The notes under the pieces were generated by a model, which saw only the letters and a list, made by a program, of their open reading frames with translations, did no database searches and was not told where the DNA came from. From JALZAI01 sp038212215 (GTDB lineage Bacteria; Actinomycetota; Actinomycetes; Mycobacteriales; Jatrophihabitantaceae), in NCBI GenBank assembly GCA_038212215.1, contig JBBQUT010000007.1, positions 1 through 64,000 of the forward strand: 64,000 bases of DNA. The letters are read 5' to 3'. Shown here piece after piece: positions 9,421-18,060 of this stretch. Position 1 is the first letter of the stretch; each line of letters opens with the position of its first letter. The position numbers and the translations under genes are program-made.

Positions 9421-9858
9421 TTACATCGGACGAGGGGATCGCCATTTCAACTGACACTCGGAACACATACCCCAGAAGACGACCTCTGCTTCATCGAGCA
9501 GGTAGCCGGCATCGTCGCTCGGGGTGAGGCAGGGGCGCTCCCCGGTGGCGCAGTCGACATCGGTCGTGAGGCCGCACGCGCGGCAGACCAGGTGATGATG
9601 GTTGTCGCCCGTGCGATTCTCGAACAGAGCCGGCAGCCCGGCCGGCTCGATCCGCCGGACGAGGCCCACGTCGACGCACGCCGCAAGCACGTCGTAGACG
9701 GCCTGCTTGGATACCCTGCCTAGCTTCGCCTCGACCTGGTTGGTTACCAGGTCGGCGGTGGCGTGCGGGTACTCAGCGAGAACGTCCAGCACCGCGACGC
9801 GAGGCTTCGTGACGCGCAAGCCTGCTGCACGCAGCGCGACCTCGGGCGAAGTAACCAT
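9421..9858 (-). CDS. furA: Fur-family peroxide/metal-responsive repressor
   Basis: 145 residues from the ATG at 9858; a longer frame to 9951 exists but its first 31 residues are unlike the family. The winged helix covers residues 1-80 (GLRVTKPRVAVLDVL; AVYDVLAACVDVGLVRRIEP). The metal/dimer domain has DNHHHLVCRACG and a second CxxC in MCSECQ, so both structural zinc pairs are present. GGAAGGG directly abuts the ATG, too close for normal initiation, and a TTGACT promoter element lies 31 bases upstream, which suggests a leaderless or near-leaderless mRNA as known for mycobacterial furA. Likely autoregulated and controlling the downstream catalase. Confidence 0.92.
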   Translation of the reverse strand: MVTSPEVALRAAGLRVTKPRVAVLDVLAEYPHATADLVTNQVEAKLGRVSKQAVYDVLAACVDVGLVRRIEPAGLPALFENRTGDNHHHLVCRACGLTTDVDCATGERPCLTPSDDAGYLLDEAEVVFWGMCSECQLKWRSPRPM

Positions 9859-9865
9859 CCCTTCC

Positions 9866-9894
9866 AAGCTTGCACCGTTTCTGGAACGAGTCAA
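9866..9894 (-). promoter_or_regulatory. Candidate furA-katA promoter
   Basis: On the minus strand, TTGACT (9889-9894) is followed after 17 bases by AAGCTT (9866-9871), a good -35 and a weak -10. Transcription would start within a few bases of the furA ATG, consistent with a leaderless message. No clear Fur box palindrome is visible. Confidence 0.45.
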
Positions 9895-10018
9895 GTCTCT
9901 GTCCACGCCCGACGTCACGGGCCGACACGCTGCTTGTCGCGTTCGCGGCATGGCGCACCCTGTGGTACGCCGTCACGATGCGCTGACCCAAGCGCTCGTG
10001 AGGATCAGCAACCGGCGA

Positions 10019-11590
10019 TTATGACGTCCGCGCGACGGAGACCCCGTTCCGCGCGCCGCGGCCATTCGAATTGCGCCGCACCGCCCGGGGGTGGGACGAG
10101 TCCGCACGTGGGCTGCGCGGGCGGCGGGTGCGTCCGGCGCCGCCACTCTTCCAATTCCATACCGGATCGAGGCCAGGCTCGTCTGCCAGCAGCCGGAGGA
10201 TTGTCTCGATCTGATCGGGGTCGAGACCGCGCGCGCGGACGGCATCTGCCGACATCGGCTTTTGCGCCGTCGCAGGATCACCGTCGCCGGGGCCGAACGC
10301 CCTCAGCAGTTCGGTCGCGGAACGGATCCCGATCCGGCGTAGCGCGGTCCTGGTGAGGGCGCCGTCGGGCGTCTCGTCTGCCGAACCGCGGGCTCGCTTC
10401 ATCTCGCCGCGGGTGGCGTGATCGAGGTGGATCAGCAGGAAGGCCTGGTCGATCCAATCGATCAGGCGCCCCACCGGTGCCCGGGTATGCAGGATGACGT
10501 CCACGAGGTTCATTGTGGTGAGGTTCTGCATGTCCTCGACGCCTTCTTCGGCCAGACGTGCCTCGAACCAGATGTTGAGCCCGTCGAGTTGCTCAAGCGG
10601 ATACCTGGGCACCATCTGCGGCACGACAACCCGCAATACCTTGGCGGCGACGCGTTGCAGCGCCTGCAGGCCGACCAGCGGAAAGAAGCCGACGATGAAG
10701 GCACTGACATATTGCGCTGCACGGGCGACTGTGCCGGGTGAACCGTCGATCGCGAACATCTGGTGCAGCACGGCCAGGATGAGCAGCACGACCACCAGGC
10801 GAAGCACGACCGCCGCGTACGCGCTCGGACGAAGGTCGCTCTGGTAAAAGCGGCGCACGAGCAGCAACACGGTGAACGCGTATCCGCCGAGGAAACCGAA
10901 CTCGAGAGTCGCCCACGGTTCGATCGGTGACATCACCGTCTCGGGATTCCAGAGAATGACCGACCAGGCCACTGCTAGGGTCATCGTGCAAAGAAAGACG
11001 GGAAACAGCGAGTCGACGCTAACCCGGAAATCCTCGCTGCCGCTCGCGTGCGCAGACACCTTGCGACCGTAGTAGGCATTGAACTTCTGCCGATAAATGT
11101 TGGACTGCTCGTGCCCTCCTTCGGGTGCACCGGGAAGTCCGCCATAGACGGACTCGGTCGGCGGCGGTGGCAGACATTTGGGATCGTCCAATCCCAGTCG
11201 GTAGAGGTTGAGCACGTATTCATTCCACAATGCGTCCGCGCGCACTCCGAGGAAACGCACATAAAGCCACCCGGGCACGAACGCGAAAACCCAGATCGTA
11301 AACCAGGTCACCGCCCGCACCGCCCAGGACGGGTGTGTGATCTGCGGCGCGGGAGTGAGCACGCCGGTGATGAACGCGCCGATGAGAATCACGCCACACA
11401 CCAGGATGTTCATCCAGATCGCGACAGCGGCCCGCCGTATCCAGACAGCGTCCCGCACGTTTCTCAACAATCCCGAGTGCCTCGCGCTCGAACCGTGCAC
11501 GGTCTGCTGCACTGTCGTCATATGGCACCGTCCGTCTGCTGATCCAAAGCTGTCCCTGATACAGAGATTCTCGGGACGGGTCTGATTCAT
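10019..11590 (-). CDS. Integral membrane protein of unknown function
   Basis: Up to 523 residues; an ATG at 11521 (MTTVQQTV) gives 500 and is an equally good start, since neither has a clear ribosome binding site. Two N-terminal membrane spans (AIWMNILVCGVILIGAFITG; VTWFTIWVFAFVPGWLYVRF), then a soluble segment, then about four spans between residues 200 and 310. After residue 325 comes a cytoplasmic domain with LDGLNIWFEARLAEEGVED and a helix-hairpin-like end (LRRIGIRSATELLRAFG), which suggests a nucleic-acid or protein-binding element. The last 50 residues are Arg/Ser-rich. I do not recognise a named family with a known role. Confidence 0.75.
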   Translation of the reverse strand: MNQTRPENLCIRDSFGSADGRCHMTTVQQTVHGSSARHSGLLRNVRDAVWIRRAAVAIWMNILVCGVILIGAFITGVLTPAPQITHPSWAVRAVTWFTIWVFAFVPGWLYVRFLGVRADALWNEYVLNLYRLGLDDPKCLPPPPTESVYGGLPGAPEGGHEQSNIYRQKFNAYYGRKVSAHASGSEDFRVSVDSLFPVFLCTMTLAVAWSVILWNPETVMSPIEPWATLEFGFLGGYAFTVLLLVRRFYQSDLRPSAYAAVVLRLVVVLLILAVLHQMFAIDGSPGTVARAAQYVSAFIVGFFPLVGLQALQRVAAKVLRVVVPQMVPRYPLEQLDGLNIWFEARLAEEGVEDMQNLTTMNLVDVILHTRAPVGRLIDWIDQAFLLIHLDHATRGEMKRARGSADETPDGALTRTALRRIGIRSATELLRAFGPGDGDPATAQKPMSADAVRARGLDPDQIETILRLLADEPGLDPVWNWKSGGAGRTRRPRSPRADSSHPRAVRRNSNGRGARNGVSVARTS

Positions 11591-11810
11591 TCACATTCGC
11601 GACTGGGCAAGCCACGTGCGCGGTCGCCGAACCAGACTTAGAACCGACATCCAACGTTGCTACCCGTTGCGGGCGACGTGGGCGGCGTGCCGGTAGGCGT
11701 CGGATGCACGCGGACGTCGAGCAAGAGCGGCCAGTGACGTCGGCGGCGGGCAAGATGCGGGATTGGCCGATTCAGCCGGCATCCTGCGTTCAGAGTCGGG
11801 TTCTACTTGA

Positions 11811-12431
11811 TCATTTCGTGACGTCGAGTTCGGTGTGCATGCCGTCGGCGTAGTGGTTGGCCAGGTTGCACATCAGCTCATAGCGGCCCGGCGTCAGGGT
11901 GAGAGTGGTCCAACCGACCGAGCGTGAGGTGATGCCCTCACCTCTACCCGCGGCGCAGCTCTTAGAAGCTTCACCAAGGCTGCCGGCCTCGTCGACCTTG
12001 CCGTCCGTCCCCGGGACGCGTCGGCCGGCGGAGGCGTTCGGCCCAAGCGGCAGAACGACCAATTCGTGAGTGCGCCAGCCCATGTTCTGAGCGACAAAGC
12101 TCACCTCGCCCGCCGGTACCGTTCGCGCGGTGGCGTGCAGCATCATGTGCGCGCCGAGCGGCGCGGTACCGCCCATCATGCGGGTCATGCCCATGTCGGC
12201 CAGCAGCACCGTCACTGCAGGGCTCGGTAGCGAAGCAGGCGCCTGACAGGCCAGCCGCGAATAGTGGTATCCCGAAGCGTTGCCCATCATGCCCGGACCT
12301 TGCGCCTGGGTCGTCGGTGTCCGCCCGCCCATCATCGGGGAGCCAGTTCGATGAGAACTCGAGGCGCAGCCGGAAAGAGTCAGAGCGACCAGCGTCGCGA
12401 CAAACACCAATCGGACGCGAACAGTGACCAT
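11811..12431 (-). CDS. Met-rich lipoprotein with cupredoxin-like copper site
   Basis: 206 residues from ATG 12431. A signal peptide ends in the lipobox LSGC, so the mature protein is probably lipid-anchored outside the membrane. The N-terminal mature part is Met- and Gly-rich (SPMMGG, GPGMMGN, DMGMTRMMGG), typical of copper-handling proteins. The C-terminal domain has a histidine in GWRTHELVVLP and then C-x4-H-x4-M in MCNLANHYADGMH, the ligand spacing of a type 1 copper site in plastocyanin-like cupredoxins. It probably binds or carries copper outside the cell. No copper transporter is adjacent, so the partner is unknown. Confidence 0.8.
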   Translation of the reverse strand: MVTVRVRLVFVATLVALTLSGCASSSHRTGSPMMGGRTPTTQAQGPGMMGNASGYHYSRLACQAPASLPSPAVTVLLADMGMTRMMGGTAPLGAHMMLHATARTVPAGEVSFVAQNMGWRTHELVVLPLGPNASAGRRVPGTDGKVDEAGSLGEASKSCAAGRGEGITSRSVGWTTLTLTPGRYELMCNLANHYADGMHTELDVTK

Positions 12432-12622
12432 ACCTAGAGCTTCATCCGACACCGACCGATCTCTGCAGGGGCAAACGTCCCGCCAAAAGGACCGCAGCGG
12501 AGGCCTGTTGACCGCACCCGCCGGCTCTGAGGTCGTTTGCCGGGCACGCCTGGTTCGTCTCGCCCACGGGGAGCCGCGGTGCGTGGTGGGTGGTCGCCGG
12601 TATGAAGCGGCTCGCCAGTGAG

Positions 12623-13351
12623 CTAGGACTGGGCTGGTTCGCTTGCGAGTCCCTCGGCCTTTCCGTTCGCGCGCGCGGTCGTGTCATCGGCATGCACTGC
12701 GGCGGGTAGGCGCCGGTCGCCGAATCGATACAGGCTGGTTGTGACCACCAGGACGGCTATGACCCCCACGGCGTTGACGAGCACGCGCGCGTAGCCGTGG
12801 TGAGCCACGTCGACGAACGGATACGGGTACCACTTGCTGATGGCGCCGTAGATCAGGATGTAAACCGCCCACCAAGCGGGCCACAGCATGGCGCGCCACA
12901 CAGTGGCCCGGTCGATACGCGGCCGGGGTCCGAACAACAACCAGCTGAGCACCATCATGACCGGGACAATGTAATGGAACACCGTATTGCTGGTCGTTTC
13001 CTGCCAGCCGTGCGGCTCGTGCACCTTGGCCAACACCGTCGAATACACAATCCCGGTGACGGTGATGCCGAACAATGCGGCCAGGCGCACCGCCCGCCAC
13101 ACCGGGCCCTCACGGCGCGGGTTTCGCGCCAGTTGGGCAGCCGTCACGCCGCTGAGGATGTTGCTCTGAATAGTGAAGAAGCTCAGCACCCGCAACACCC
13201 GGTTGGCCATCGGCGTGCCCGCCAGCGTGCCGACCGCGTGACCCGGCGGCGTAGAGCTGACTCGAATCGCGATCCATAACTGCACCGCGAGCGCCACCAC
13301 GACCAGGACCGCAAGCACGAAGTTCCAGCCGCGCGCAAGTCTAATACTCAT
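12623..13351 (-). CDS. Pr6Pr-family membrane protein
   Basis: 242 residues from ATG 13351, chosen because GAGGAGGA lies seven bases upstream; the open frame continues to 13447. About six membrane spans are visible, beginning GWNFVLAVLVVVALAVQLWI. FFTIQSNILSGVTAA, HYIVPVMMVLSWLLFGPRP and WPAWWAVYILIYGAISKWYPYPF are hallmarks of the Pr6Pr (FAR-17a/AIG1-like) family, whose role in bacteria is not established. The C-terminal tail is soluble and Ala-rich. Confidence 0.82.
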   Translation of the reverse strand: MSIRLARGWNFVLAVLVVVALAVQLWIAIRVSSTPPGHAVGTLAGTPMANRVLRVLSFFTIQSNILSGVTAAQLARNPRREGPVWRAVRLAALFGITVTGIVYSTVLAKVHEPHGWQETTSNTVFHYIVPVMMVLSWLLFGPRPRIDRATVWRAMLWPAWWAVYILIYGAISKWYPYPFVDVAHHGYARVLVNAVGVIAVLVVTTSLYRFGDRRLPAAVHADDTTARANGKAEGLASEPAQS

Positions 13352-13450
13352 AGCACGGTCCTCCTCGTCCGAGTCGGGTGACGAGACTGTACCTAACCAC
13401 GCGCCCCGTTCTTGCTTCCCCGAATCCCTCGAGACGGAGCCGGACACCGC

Positions 13451-14386
13451 TCAACCCGAATCGCTGCAAGCGGCTCCGAATACGGCGTGAGCGTCATTGA
13501 TCAGGCTGCCGAACAGGTTGATGAACGGCACGATGTTGTCGGGTTGGTCAGGAGGCGCCGCGATGTGCAGGACGGGATGATACGAGTCGGGCGCAACGGT
13601 CCAGGCGACGAAAGCGCAACACTGCTGCTCGGCCGCGGCGAGCGCCTCCAGTTCCTCGCGAACCCCAGGGCCGGGCTCAAACCGAACCTCGAGCTGATAG
13701 CCGATACGTCGGATACTCGGCGCTGAACGCTCACTGAGTTGTTGCCAGCGTCGCATCCGTTCGGCGCCGTCGTCGAGTCCGAGAGTGCACGCGACGGGAC
13801 GTTCTGGGTGGTGCTGGAGTATCGCTTGCAGTGTCTTGCCGATGGCTTCGCGTGCTGCAGGGTCGGCGACCAGACCGTCGGGACCGACCATCTCGCGGCT
13901 GATGGGGACGTGACGACAGGCCGAGACGACGATCTCAGCCTGGACGTAGCCGAGAACGGTGGCCAACGTCGCGTGCGCTCCCTCGCCTCGACGAGCGTCG
14001 GCCGCAACCTTGACCCACGCGGCGGGCTTGCCGGTGAACTCGGTGCCGCCCACCACCCAGTCCAGCAGGTTCTTCAACGAGCCCGGCAACGTGCCCGCAT
14101 ATTCCGGGGTACAGAACAGCACAGCGTCGGCGTCCGCGATCGCCCTCCGCAATGCCACGACGGGTGTCGGGAGGGGCTCGTGGTCCTCGTCCGGGTTGAA
14201 ATGCGGAAGCACGGCGCAATCATCGAACACCGTGATCTCCATGCCCGGCGGAGCGCACAAGGGCGCGGTGCGACAGAACGCGGTATTCGTCGAGGCTGAC
14301 CGAGTGCTGCCCGAGACGACAAGTACCCGCGACAAACGCTCAGAGTGTGGCGTCACCTCGACGCCAACCCGCCCGACAGTTGACAT
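13451..14386 (-). CDS. NADPH-dependent FMN reductase with extra C-terminal domain
   Basis: 311 residues from ATG 14386, with GGGA five bases upstream; the frame stays open to 14662 and ATG 14464 is a weaker alternative. Residues 15-185 form a flavodoxin-like NADPH:FMN reductase domain (LVVSGSTRSASTNTAF for FMN phosphate binding; FCTPEYAGTLPGSLKNLLDW). Residues 200-311 are a separate domain with LEALAAAEQQCCAFVAWTV; the paired cysteines in a (A/E)xxCCxF setting recall small domains attached to MerR-type metal regulators. Reductases of this group use FMN to reduce quinones, chromate or azo bonds; the added cysteine pair could bind a soft metal, but that is inference. Confidence 0.82.
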   Translation of the reverse strand: MSTVGRVGVEVTPHSERLSRVLVVSGSTRSASTNTAFCRTAPLCAPPGMEITVFDDCAVLPHFNPDEDHEPLPTPVVALRRAIADADAVLFCTPEYAGTLPGSLKNLLDWVVGGTEFTGKPAAWVKVAADARRGEGAHATLATVLGYVQAEIVVSACRHVPISREMVGPDGLVADPAAREAIGKTLQAILQHHPERPVACTLGLDDGAERMRRWQQLSERSAPSIRRIGYQLEVRFEPGPGVREELEALAAAEQQCCAFVAWTVAPDSYHPVLHIAAPPDQPDNIVPFINLFGSLINDAHAVFGAACSDSG

Positions 14387-14462
14387 GTTCCCAGTGCGCT
14401 CACGACGCCAATCGCCCCCAGCGACCACTGGGCGGGAGGATGGAACTGATCCGACGTCGGTC

Positions 14463-14494
14463 ATCTCGTTGGAACCACATCTCGTTGGAACCAC
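14463..14494. repeat. Perfect 16-base tandem duplication
   Basis: ATCTCGTTGGAACCAC occurs twice head to tail with no gap. It lies upstream of the FMN reductase start and would fall inside the coding sequence only if the reductase began far upstream, which further supports the start at 14386. Probably a replication slippage product. Confidence 0.9.
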
Positions 14495-14651
14495 GTGAAC
14501 TCCGATGACGCGGCGGTGGAGTGCCGAGTCGACGCAGCTGCGCTGGTCGCCGAGTCGCCTTCGCCATTCATTGATCTTTAGTGCGGCTCCCCTGGCGAGG
14601 CCGAGGCGCAACCTAGTGGCGGCTGGTTCGGCGCGGGGGCACGATGAGTCA

Positions 14652-14906
14652 GTGAAGCTCAAGCTCGATCTACACGAGATCTATAACCGTGGCGACGAGA
14701 TCGAACGAGCGCTTCGTTCGATCATTGACGAGGCGATCGCCAAGAAGGCTCCGCTGGTGGAGATCATTCCTGGCAAGGGTTCTGGCCAGCTGAAGAAGCG
14801 TGTGCTTCGGTTCCTCGACCAGAAGGATGTCAAGGCGCTGTATCACCGAGTCGAGAAGGACTCGCACAACTTCGGGCGCGTCTTCGTCCATTTTCGCTGG
14901 AAGTAG
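14652..14906 (+). CDS. Stand-alone Smr domain protein
   Basis: 84 residues from GTG 14652; the upstream open frame to 14505 is not conserved-looking. The whole protein is an Smr domain, as found at the C-terminus of MutS2: LDLH near the start (residues 4-7), then IIPGKGSGQLKKRVLRFLD, the glycine-rich nucleic-acid-binding loop, and GRVFVHFRWK at the end. Smr domains nick or cleave DNA or RNA (for example in ribosome rescue). Here it is free of MutS2, and no partner is adjacent. Confidence 0.85.
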   Translation: MKLKLDLHEIYNRGDEIERALRSIIDEAIAKKAPLVEIIPGKGSGQLKKRVLRFLDQKDVKALYHRVEKDSHNFGRVFVHFRWK

Positions 14907-14983
14907 CTCAGGAAGTTTGACTGCCACACTGATTCGCAGAGCCACCGAATTCAGCTTGAGCAGCGGGAGCGGCCGGTGCGCGC

Positions 14984-15565
14984 TCAGCCGAGGGCGGCGA
15001 GTGCCGCCTTTACGATGACGCGTCGCTCGTACGCGGTCATCGGTCTGGCAGAGGAGGGGTGTGCCGGTCGACCGGGCGAATTAGGGGTGCAGTGATCCCG
15101 CATCGGCCCCACGACCGCGGCGTGGACGGCGCCAAGGGCGCACCGTGCTCGCAGCCGACGGCTGGCGCTGGCGCGTGGGCCGGACAGCGCGTCGACCAGT
15201 TTGGCGAAGAACTCGATCGGCGCGCACGCGTCGAGCTCGCGCATCACCGACGGATCTCCGGCGAGAAGGTAGATCGTCTCGCGCTCGACGGCGAGCAGAT
15301 CGACGATGCGTTCCAGCAGCACCCTCGGTTGCGGCAGAGGAGGTTCGAGCATGTCGTGCATCCGGGTGAACATCGGCGCGATCAGTTCGCTGAGCAGGTC
15401 GGACTTTGCACGGAAGTGGTAGTAGACGGCCGCCTTGGTGACGCCGAGGCGGTCGGCGATGTCGGCGATCGACGTTCCGGCGTAGCCGCGTTCTGCGAAG
15501 AGCTCCCGGGCGACCGCGATCGCCCGCTGCCGCGTGCCACACACCGCTCCCTGCCCGTCGCCCAT
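14984..15565 (-). CDS. TetR-family repressor of the adjacent MmpL exporter
   Basis: 193 residues from ATG 15565, with GGAGG eight bases upstream. The HTH is at residues 12-55 (ARELFAERGYAGTSIADIADRLGVTKAAVYYHF, split here across helices 1-3), the classic TetR arrangement. The C-terminal ligand domain has no recognisable specificity. It faces the MmpL gene across a 140-base gap holding two good dyads, the expected sites for autoregulation and repression of the exporter. Confidence 0.9.
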   Translation of the reverse strand: MGDGQGAVCGTRQRAIAVARELFAERGYAGTSIADIADRLGVTKAAVYYHFRAKSDLLSELIAPMFTRMHDMLEPPLPQPRVLLERIVDLLAVERETIYLLAGDPSVMRELDACAPIEFFAKLVDALSGPRASASRRLRARCALGAVHAAVVGPMRDHCTPNSPGRPAHPSSARPMTAYERRVIVKAALAALG

Positions 15566-15624
15566 TCCCAACGCCTCCGATCGGTGCGCCAGCAGCGCCC
15601 CACCCTGAGTGAACACTTGCCGGT

Positions 15625-15645
15625 CGTCAAGCTACGCGCTTGACG
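15625..15645. promoter_or_regulatory. Dyad 1 between tetR and mmpL
   Basis: CGTCAAGC and GCTTGACG flank five bases: perfect 8-base arms. TTGACG in its right arm (15640-15645) could be the -35 of the mmpL promoter, with TATCGT at 15665-15670 as a -10 (spacing 19, slightly long). A repressor here would block polymerase. Confidence 0.6.
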
Positions 15646-15670
15646 GTCGGCAGGTACATACCCGTATCGT

Positions 15671-15692
15671 TTCAGCGAACCGATTCGCTGAA
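15671..15692. promoter_or_regulatory. Dyad 2, probable TetR operator for mmpL
   Basis: TTCAGCGAA and TTCGCTGAA are perfect 9-base arms separated by CCGA. The site lies just after the putative -10 and 13 bases before the mmpL ATG, the usual place for a TetR operator. Confidence 0.7.
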
Positions 15693-15705
15693 GGGACCAC
15701 GCCCC

Positions 15706-17973
15706 ATGACGACCCTCGCCCGCCTCGCGATCCGCTACCGATGGTGGGTAATCGCCGCGTGGATCGGCGCGATCGTCGGCCTGCAGTTGATCTCTGCGGC
15801 GGTCGGCGGTGCCACCTACCGCAACGACTTCCGCCTGCCGCACACCGAGACGCAGACCGTGTCGAATCTGCTCAACGCCGCACACCTCACGGGTACGAGC
15901 GGCACGTCGGGCACCGTGGTAGCGCACTCCACACGCGGAACGCTCACTGCCCGAACGGCTCAGCTCACGCCAGCGCTGGCGAAGTTGTGCACGGTGGCAT
16001 CCATGGCTTCTTACACCTCCCCGTTCGGCGCGGCGTCGTGCGCAGCACGCGGGGTAGGCGCCGGCGCCACAGGGGGCGGTGCTGCCGGCGTAGGCAACAC
16101 TGCAGCGGAGAAGGCGCTGCTGAGCAAGGCCGGCACCACCGGACTGATCGAGCTGCAGTTCGTCGGCAACGAGGTCGACAGCGCCACCGCGGACAAGGTC
16201 ACGGCCTTCTTCGACACGGCCACCCGCTCGGGCATGCAGATCGAATTCACCGGGAACGCGTTCCAGGTCCTGTCGCAGAAGTCGAGCGGCGGCGTGCCGC
16301 CCGAGGTCTTCGGCTTTCTCGCCGCCCTGATCATTCTGGCCCTCGTATTCCGCACCGTCGCCGGAACGGTGCTGCCGCTGATCAGTGCGATCGCCGCGCT
16401 GGGCACCGGTCTGGCTCTCATCGCGCTGCTGTCCCACGCGATCTCGGTCGCTGATTTCGCCACCCAACTCGCCACGTTGATGGTGTTGGGCGTCGGCATC
16501 GACTACGCGCTTTTCGTGGTCTCACGGCATCGGCGCAACCTGGTCGCCGGCGTGCCGGTGAACGATTCGATCGTCATCTCCCTCGACACCTCAGGACGAT
16601 CGGTGCTCTTCGCCGGCATGACGGTCGTGATCGCGATCCTCGGTCTATGCGCGCTCGGGGTGAGCTTCCTGTACGGCGTCTCGATCGGTACCGCCATCGG
16701 AGTCGCGCTCACGATGCTCGCCTCCCTGACCCTGCTCCCGGCGCTGCTGTCGTTGTTCGGCCTGAAGGTGCTGCCCCGCCGGCAGCGGCGCGCACTGCGG
16801 GCCGGGTCCGTCCACGGTGACGAGCACACCGGCGTGTGGGCGCGGTGGGCCCGCCTGATCGAGCGCCGCCCCATCGTCCCGGCCCTGGCCGCCGGGGTTG
16901 TGATCATGATGCTCGCGATACCGTTCTTCAGCATTCGGCTCGGATCCTCAGACCAGGGCAACGACCCGGCCGGCACGACCACCCGCAAGGGCTACGACCT
17001 CGTCGCGGCCGCATTCGGCGCCAGCTACAACGGCAAGCTCGAACTCGTCGCTGACGGTCCTGACGCGAGCAACCCGGCCTTCCTCGACAAGCTGACCAGC
17101 CTGCTCAAGCACACCGACGGCGTCGTCGCTTCGAGCGTCTCGGCGCAGCCGGTGCCGCACACCTCCGTCGCATTCGTCAACTTCACGCCCACCACCACCC
17201 CGCAGGACGCGCGCACCACGGACCTGGTGAAGAACCTCCGCTCCACCGCGCTGCCCACGATCGACAACGGCACGTCGACGAAGGTGTACGTGTTCGGTGG
17301 GACAGCAATCAACGTCGACTTCGCCAAAGTGCTCTCGGCCAAGATGCCGCTGTTCTTCGCGCTGGTCATCGGCCTGTCGTTCCTGCTTCTGGTCCTGGCC
17401 TTCCGCTCCCTCGTCATCCCGCTGACGGCCGCAGCGATGAACCTGCTCGCCGCAGGCGCGTCCTTCGGCGTCGTCGTCGCGATCTTCCAATGGGGATGGG
17501 GCTCTCAAGCACTCGGAATCGGCTCAGGCGGCCCGATCGAACCGTTCCTGCCGGTCATGTTCTTCGCGATCCTGTTCGGGCTGTCGATGGACTACCAGGT
17601 GTTCCTGGTCAGCCGGATGAAGGAGGAGTGGACCAACACCGGCGACACACAACGCGCGATCACCCTCGGGCAGGCCGAGACCGGCGGCGTCATCACCGCC
17701 GCCGCGATCATCATGATCGCCGTGTTCGGTGGGTTCGTCTTCGGCGACGGGCGAGTAATCAAACTGTTCGGCATCGGGTTGGGCGGGGCGATCCTCATCG
17801 ACGCATTCGTCCTGCGCACCGTGCTCGTGCCGTCGTTGATGCATCTGTTCGGCAAATGGAACTGGTGGTACCCGCCGGTGCTGGACAAGATCACGCCACG
17901 CCTGTCCATCGAGGGCGAGGACCCCCTCGCGCACAGCGAGCCCACGCCCGACCCGGAACTCACCCGCACCTGA
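15706..17973 (+). CDS. MmpL/RND-family transporter
   Basis: 755 residues from ATG 15706 (GAAGGGACC upstream). One N-terminal span (WWVIAAWIGAIVGLQLISAA), an extracytoplasmic loop of about 170 residues with a Gly/Ala-rich part, then a block of membrane spans (VFGFLAALIILALVF; LATLMVLGVGIDYALFVVSRH). The same pattern repeats in the second half (MFFAILFGLSMDYQVFLVSRMKEEW). The GxxxDYxxF motifs with conserved Asp-Tyr pairs are the proton-relay signature of MmpL proteins. It probably exports a lipid or hydrophobic compound by proton motive force. Control by the divergent TetR gene is likely. Confidence 0.92.
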   Translation: MTTLARLAIRYRWWVIAAWIGAIVGLQLISAAVGGATYRNDFRLPHTETQTVSNLLNAAHLTGTSGTSGTVVAHSTRGTLTARTAQLTPALAKLCTVASMASYTSPFGAASCAARGVGAGATGGGAAGVGNTAAEKALLSKAGTTGLIELQFVGNEVDSATADKVTAFFDTATRSGMQIEFTGNAFQVLSQKSSGGVPPEVFGFLAALIILALVFRTVAGTVLPLISAIAALGTGLALIALLSHAISVADFATQLATLMVLGVGIDYALFVVSRHRRNLVAGVPVNDSIVISLDTSGRSVLFAGMTVVIAILGLCALGVSFLYGVSIGTAIGVALTMLASLTLLPALLSLFGLKVLPRRQRRALRAGSVHGDEHTGVWARWARLIERRPIVPALAAGVVIMMLAIPFFSIRLGSSDQGNDPAGTTTRKGYDLVAAAFGASYNGKLELVADGPDASNPAFLDKLTSLLKHTDGVVASSVSAQPVPHTSVAFVNFTPTTTPQDARTTDLVKNLRSTALPTIDNGTSTKVYVFGGTAINVDFAKVLSAKMPLFFALVIGLSFLLLVLAFRSLVIPLTAAAMNLLAAGASFGVVVAIFQWGWGSQALGIGSGGPIEPFLPVMFFAILFGLSMDYQVFLVSRMKEEWTNTGDTQRAITLGQAETGGVITAAAIIMIAVFGGFVFGDGRVIKLFGIGLGGAILIDAFVLRTVLVPSLMHLFGKWNWWYPPVLDKITPRLSIEGEDPLAHSEPTPDPELTRT

Positions 17974-18014
17974 GTGACCGGACCTCGCACGTTGACCGAA
18001 TGGATTCGTGGGTG

Positions 18015-18052
18015 TACTTTCCAAGATAGCTAATTAGCTACAGTGGAAAGTA
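18015..18052. promoter_or_regulatory. 38-base dyad upstream of arsR
   Basis: The core TAGCTAATTAGCTA is a perfect 14-base palindrome at 18027-18040. Three unpaired positions on each side are followed by TACTTTCCA on the left and TGGAAAGTA on the right, so 16 of 19 pairs match. It ends nine bases before the ATG at 18061. Very likely the operator of the ArsR-type repressor it precedes. Confidence 0.75.
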
Positions 18053-18060
18053 GCCACCGC

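Noticed and set aside
14387..14662. N-terminal extension of the FMN reductase
   Set aside because: It contains the tandem 16-base repeat, lacks conserved residues and overlaps the opposite Smr gene start; ATG 14386 has the better ribosome binding site.
15382..16467. Minus-strand frame of 361 codons over mmpL and tetR
   Set aside because: Glu/Gln/Arg-rich shadow of the MmpL coding strand. The opposite frame has membrane spans and MmpL motifs.
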